From Amphiura filiformis (Eukaryota > Echinodermata > Ophiuroidea > Amphilepidida > Amphiuridae): a DNA stretch of 64,000 nucleotides. Made by a program: the position numbers and the translations under genes. The stretch spans positions 19,021,151-19,085,150 of the forward strand of contig NC_092642.1 of the NCBI RefSeq assembly GCF_039555335.1. The letters are read 5' to 3'. The notes under the pieces are model-generated. The model worked only from the letters and a program-made list of their open reading frames with translations. It made no database searches and was not told the DNA's origin. Within the stretch, counting starts at the first letter, position 1. Each line of letters starts with the position of its first letter. Shown in pieces: positions 59,601-64,000 of this stretch.

Positions 59601-62600
59601 AACCGATTCGGGCTAGTGTGGAGGATAAAGACCTAACATAGACACACATATGACTGCGAAAAGGGAATTTTGATTTCCAAATAATTTTTTACTGTTTTCA
59701 TTTTATGTCTATTGTCTATAGGTCGGATCTTTAATACAGTGGTGGGTCTCGCGTAATGGGACGATTATGCCAAACTGGGGAAGTCCAACAGGAACACGCG
59801 GTTGCAGATGTGGTGTCAATAACAGTAAGAACATTAGACTTTTAAAATTTGGTTGAAAACATTTGAGTGGCCTATAATTGATGCTTGATAAGTAAGGAAT
59901 TTCAGATCAACCGTTAATTGCACACTTCAAATCGTAGCCAGAATAAAGAAAAGCTATTACAGCGATACCTTTAGTCAGACTTCTCATGATGTTATTAGAT
60001 ACTGTGCATTTATAAGCTACTTCAGGATGGATTTGTTTTCAGATTGTGTGTCAAAATTGCGTATCCCTCTTGACCTCTAAATTATCTCTGGTCACTTCTT
60101 ATTAGGTAGTTTTGAAATTATAGGTATGCGATTGCAGTGAGATAATAACAATTGAAAAATTTGACAATTTTCTGAATATTTGTCAGACGAAAAGCATGGG
60201 AATGAAAATATTCCTGTTGGTTAGTGAAAGAAAAACTATTCGGTACCATAGAAGCTTAAATTGCTCCAGTATTACAAACAGTGACTTAGATCAATGTTAT
60301 TTTGAAGGTTGTGACAATGGTTCTCCAAAATGTAATTGTGATAACAACGACGCTGTGTGGCGTCACGACGACGGATATCTTACTGATAAGTCTCTTCTAC
60401 CAGTCACTGTGATGCAGTTTGGAGACAATGGTTTACCTGACGAACAATCATATTATAAGTTAGGACCTCTTGAGTGCTATGGAATGGGTAAGAGTCTTAC
60501 TTACTCGATTTAGCCTGGATTTATCGTAGTTAAATGAGGATGGTCCGATTTCATCACATGATATTTCCAACTTGGTTGAATGACCTTGAACCCGCTTTCC
60601 ACGTTTCATGCCGGTATTACAATCCATTGATTGCATATAAACACAGCCAAAATAAAAAGTCTCCACTAGTTACATCCCCATTTAATTAGGGCCTGATGAG
60701 TTTATGGCAAAATAATTCATATGATAATTTTCTATACACTTTCCTTCGAAGGTTGATACCAAATTTGATATCAAAAGTTTAATCATCGTGAGCATAGGAA
60801 CCGTTGTATGGAAATTCATGCAATTTTAAAAATGACATAGGGAATTGTATCACGTAGCGGAGCTAGCGTGAGTGCCAAGAATTACGTCGCCTGAATAGGC
60901 CGGCAGGTTAGAGGTTTACCCATGCATGTCAAAATGCAAATCAAATACCCCGCTCTTTTAATTGTGCGCAGGCAAGTGTACAATGATTCCTGTACGGGTT
61001 ACTTCAGGCCACATAATAAACTGATACCATGCATTGACTTTTGCGTGGTCAATTCGTAATTTGTCATTTTTAAAATTGCACGAATTTTCAAACAACGGCT
61101 CCTATGCTCACGATGATTAAACTTTTGATATCAAATTTGGTATCAACCTTCGAAGGAAAGTGTATAGAAAATTATTATATAAATTATTTTACCATAAACT
61201 CATCAGACTCTGATTAAATGGGGATGGAAACTAGTGGATACTTTTTAATTTGGCTGTGTTTAGTTCCATATTATACTATGTGTGTAACACATGAGTTAAC
61301 CCACTTTAAACATGGTGTGGCTTTATAGAACATTTTTTAGCCTTATACTTATTTTATTTTTTCAATTGCGCTATAACAGTAACCACTCAGATTCAAAGAT
61401 AACTAACCATATATGGTACCACATTCCACAGAAATAGAAACATGTAACACCAACATCTTGGACAGCTCTTTTCATGATGCTGAAATAAGAGTGCCCCTTT
61501 GTCAATTATGGAGTAAGTATTGTTTTTTAAGGATTTGAACAAATTCATCAGGATCGGTAGAGTAAGCTCAGTAAACAAAGTTCCTTGTATCTGATCCACT
61601 TACTTGTGTACGTTTCAGCAACCACTGTTGCCTTTGTGAACACTTGATGAGGAGTGACTGCATCTACTGCAACAGGGATCAAGAAAATCCCCAGAAGGAA
61701 AACCAATTGGCAACCCACAAAATCACGCTGGAAATCCCTCTCTAGCGTCGGTTGTCAGTAGATGCAGTCACTCAAGTGTTGACAAAGGCAAAAGTGGTTG
61801 ATGAAACGTACATAAGTAAGTGCATTATATGGATCAGATACAAGGAATTTTGTTTTCTTCCTTATTCAGCAATGTTGCAAAACTTATGTCTAGTGTGTTT
61901 GGATAAATTTCAATACAAATGTACGACTTTCTGTCAAAGGTCAATGACATTAGTTTATGTAAAATGCCTTTCCAACTTGACATGACAGTAATTATCAGAA
62001 AGGGGTGCATGATCAAATTGTAATTATGTTTCTCTTCTTTTCTCACACAAGTCCGACATTCCAAGATGGGTATTGAAGTCCTCAGAAATGACACATGGAA
62101 TCCTCTTTGTTCAAGCAAATGGACTACTGCAGGAGCAAATATCGTGTGTACGGAATTAGGTCATCCTGATGCAACAGCTGCACCTGTGTTCATTGAAGAC
62201 GATGATGATGATGTTGTTTGTATTGATGATATTCACTGCGACGGAGATGAAGCATATTTAGGCGCATGTGATTTCATTGAATCTGTTGCTCCATCTGTGC
62301 GTCCAGTTGGTGCGACATGTGGCAACAAAGGTAGGAAGCGGGAAGGGTAGTCATGTTGCTTTAGTTAATGTATTGTTAAGAATTGACTACTCCAAAAGGT
62401 GACTAGATTTCAACCCGAACATGGCTGTTACACTACATTAAAACGCTCCAAATTTGAGCTCGCTTGTAGATCTACCTTTCTCTGTAAAGGTGATCTTGAA
62501 TATCTGACCGGAAACTTCTTTAGCAAAATAAGTTGTCATTTTTATAATCAATTAAAAACAATGACATGATATAGTAAAAGAGAAAGGGTTCAATATTATT

Positions 62601-64000
62601 TTCTTAATATGTTCAACTAAAATTTTATTTCCTATACTTTGTAATTTTCATTTTAAGTTCGTCTTCTACGCGGTGATGGTGCAGAAAACGAAGGAAGAGT
62701 CGAGGTGTTTCTAGATTTTTCTTGGAAACCAGTCTGTGTGTCAACTTGGAATTTACAAAACGCTGACGCCATATGCAAATCATTCCATTATGAATATGCA
62801 ATTGCAGCAAAGTGGCAGAATGTTCCAATGGGTTTCTATGAATCTAAATATTATGTCGAGTTGAACTGTCCTGCTGGCAACGGGTCTTTGATATCAGACT
62901 GTGACTATGAGAAGATATATTTTTCAGTCTGTGATGCGTCTGAACGCGGCGCTGCTGCAGTTATCTGTAATGACAGTAAGACATATGAACACATTTCCAA
63001 CCCTTTTCAAAACGAGCTTAAAAGTTCTTTTAGTCTGCACGAGTTATTCACCTAAATACGGTTTTTTAGGTTTACTACCGGTTAACTTGTTTTTGGACTG
63101 TTTTGTTTCTTCATATCTAAACCACTGTGCATCTAAATATTGAGTTTTAGCTAAGGTATACTCAGACTACACATGTATGACAGTACGTAACCATTGATTC
63201 GAGTTGACGAAATTAAGTAAATTTCCCCAATGTTGAGGAAATTTTAGCATGTTTTTCTCAGTTACCGCTTCGGTGTTTTTATCTTCCTCTTTTCCTAAGT
63301 TTTATCGTATTTATTTTCCCTGGTTGGGCACAACACTGCATCTACACATATACATGTTTTTTGTTCAATTTCAATTCCTATAAGGCAAATTTATTCAGCA
63401 CTTAGAATACATTGGAATATGACATTGGAATACCATAAATCCTCGTCTACAATCATGTATAGTGTTTTCTATGAAAGCTAAATTAATTCGAACTAAGCGT
63501 AAATACGCCAATACAATAGCTTGATCTTAGAATAATACTTGTTGTATGTGCTTGGATCCGTAATGGCGCCTGGATTAATGTAGCTTTTATCAGAAGCACT
63601 CTATATGCTTATAGACGAGGCTTTACGGTGCATTATATAACGATGCACTATTTGGGTCCCCAACGTGCCAATCAGATATGGCGAATATGCCACTGAGTAC
63701 GGGAGCTTTGAGTACGGGAGCGATTCTGAGTTCGCGACTCTAAAGTTTAAGTCTAATCTCTTTGTTTGTTTTTTTGTTTTTTGTGTAGGAGAAAAGGTTT
63801 ACGTCACATCTACTGAGAACGATTCATTCATAGACGTCAACACAACATCAGTTATTCTTCTTTCTTGGCTATCGGAAGCATCAACTGCTATAGATAACAT
63901 TTGGTTGGTTCGCAGTCCACAAGCTCATATCATTAAATTTGTGATGTGGGCATATTTTCTAGCCACAAATACTCTTACATTTGAAGAAAGTGCGTCAAAT
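56640..64000 (+). CDS. Caspr-like fibrinogen module + SRCR x2 + CUB-like protein, 3' partial
   Basis: Exons: 56640-56718, 57410-57550, 59286-59485, 59722-59824, 60282-60487, 61432-61512, 62052-62330, 62658-62975, 63789-64000+. ATG 56640 (context GCAGCAATGG) starts a signal peptide (LIIFFMFMESSQG). Then CSELKALGFTDSGVYKIDPDG, a fibrinogen-like start, and a long module resembling the fibrinogen-like region of contactin-associated proteins (Caspr). Two SRCR domains and a CUB-like region follow. Nearly all introns are phase 1, typical of shuffled extracellular modules. The join 59824/60282 is one base out of phase unless a base is missing near the donor AACAGTAAG. Likely a secreted or membrane recognition receptor; the ligand is unknown. 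Confidence 0.8.
57410..60487 (+). CDS. Fibrinogen-like/Caspr-type module exons
   Basis: Exon 57410-57550 has CSELKALGFTDSGVY and PFPVFCD. Exon 59286-59485 has TIVLHDQFLRTKVPEGFENY, GSYVVPIVYEGASINQL and CSQYIGIECKGVSMW. Exon 59722-59824 has QWWVSRNGTIMPNWGSPTG and CRCGVNN. Exon 60282-60487 has KCNCDNNDAVWRHDDGYLTD, LLPVTVMQFGD and LGPLECYG. This order (Cys-rich start, QL and CxQxIxxEC, WWxSRNG, CNCD..W..D.GxLTDK..LPV, LGPLxC) matches the fibrinogen-related stretch of Caspr/neurexin-IV-like proteins. No laminin-G repeat was seen, unlike true Caspr. Confidence 0.7.
58120..58720 (+). repeat. Dispersed repeat, copy of 36735-37385
   Basis: Within the intron 57551-59285 of gene 5. Matches 36735-37385 in inverse orientation. 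Confidence 0.8.
60641..61260. mobile_element. Foldback MITE in SRCR gene intron
   Basis: ACACAGCCAAAATAAAAAGT at the left and its variant complement at the right; inner arms share CCTTCGAAGGTTGATACC. Lies in intron 60488-61431. Confidence 0.85.
61572..61856. mobile_element. Foldback MITE in SRCR gene intron
   Basis: AAACAAAGTTCCTTGTATCTGATCC.. and GTGACTGCATCTACTG are mirrored at 61730-61856. Lies in intron 61513-62051. Confidence 0.8.
62052..62330 (+). CDS. SRCR domain 1 exon
   Basis: A single phase 1-1 exon encodes one scavenger receptor cysteine-rich domain: GIEVLRNDTWNPLCSSKW, ANIVCTELGH, IHCDGDEAYLGACDF and a final Cys near ATCGNKG, six Cys in all. An acidic run (EDDDDD) occupies the mid-loop where GSGPIWLD usually stands, which is unusual for the family. 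Confidence 0.85.
62658..62975 (+). CDS. SRCR domain 2 exon
   Basis: A single phase 1-1 exon encodes a second, divergent SRCR domain: GRVEVFLDFSWKPVC, ADAICKSFHYEYAIAAKW, LNCPAGNGSLISDCDYE and AAAVICND, with six Cys. It is followed by donor GTAAG and about 810 bases of intron. The low identity to SRCR 1 argues against a recent duplication. Confidence 0.8.
62976..63788. other. Intron of SRCR gene, nothing recognised
   Basis: About 813-bp intron before the CUB-like exon. No repeat or exon identified. Confidence 0.6.
63789..64000 (+). CDS. CUB-like region, cut by window end
   Basis: After acceptor TGTGTAG the phase-1 exon stays open to the last base (about 70 residues): KVYVTSTENDSFIDVNTTSV, LLSWLSEASTAIDNIWLVRS, then HIIKFVMWAYFLATNTLTFE. 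The W-L pattern and the hydrophobic strand order resemble a CUB domain start (tendency to form SW.I....I.L.F). Without the second half the call is tentative. Confidence 0.4.

Overview
This is a 64 kb piece of an animal nuclear genome: AT-rich, intron-rich, GT-AG splicing, full of non-LTR retrotransposons, Penelope remnants and foldback MITEs. The gene content (TIR protein, discoidin, MS4A-like, SRCR and Caspr-like fibrinogen modules) and the repeat style point to a marine invertebrate deuterostome, most likely an echinoderm; species cannot be fixed from the sequence. A 200-base N gap lies at 29032-29231.

Layout. (1) 118-18580, + strand: one long gene, 5' end outside the window, whose 16 visible exons join in a single open frame of about 882 residues. 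It encodes the C-lobe of a TKL/RIPK-like kinase, a Ser-rich linker, a complete TIR domain, a Pro-rich linker and a probable beta-propeller. This is the main discovery candidate. (2) 21960-28903, + strand: signal-peptide exon plus two exons of a discoidin (F5/8C) domain, the first with three frame breaks. (3) 30092-36574, - strand: two consecutive four-TM MS4A-like modules, convergent with gene 2 and possibly one eight-TM protein; the last exon may be in or next to the N gap. (4) 37-56 kb: gene-poor, with nested transposons, satellites and foldback elements. (5) 56640 to the window end, + strand: secreted or cell-surface protein with signal peptide, Caspr-like fibrinogen module, two SRCR domains and a CUB-like region, running off the right edge.

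Three of the four loci carry extracellular recognition or membrane modules and the fourth is an intracellular TIR-kinase, so the neighbourhood looks like an innate-recognition region. That is inference from domains; nothing shows co-regulation. Several single-base frame problems in genes 2, 3 and 5 lie in short homopolymers, suggesting consensus errors as much as pseudogenes, whereas gene 1 is clean across all its exons.
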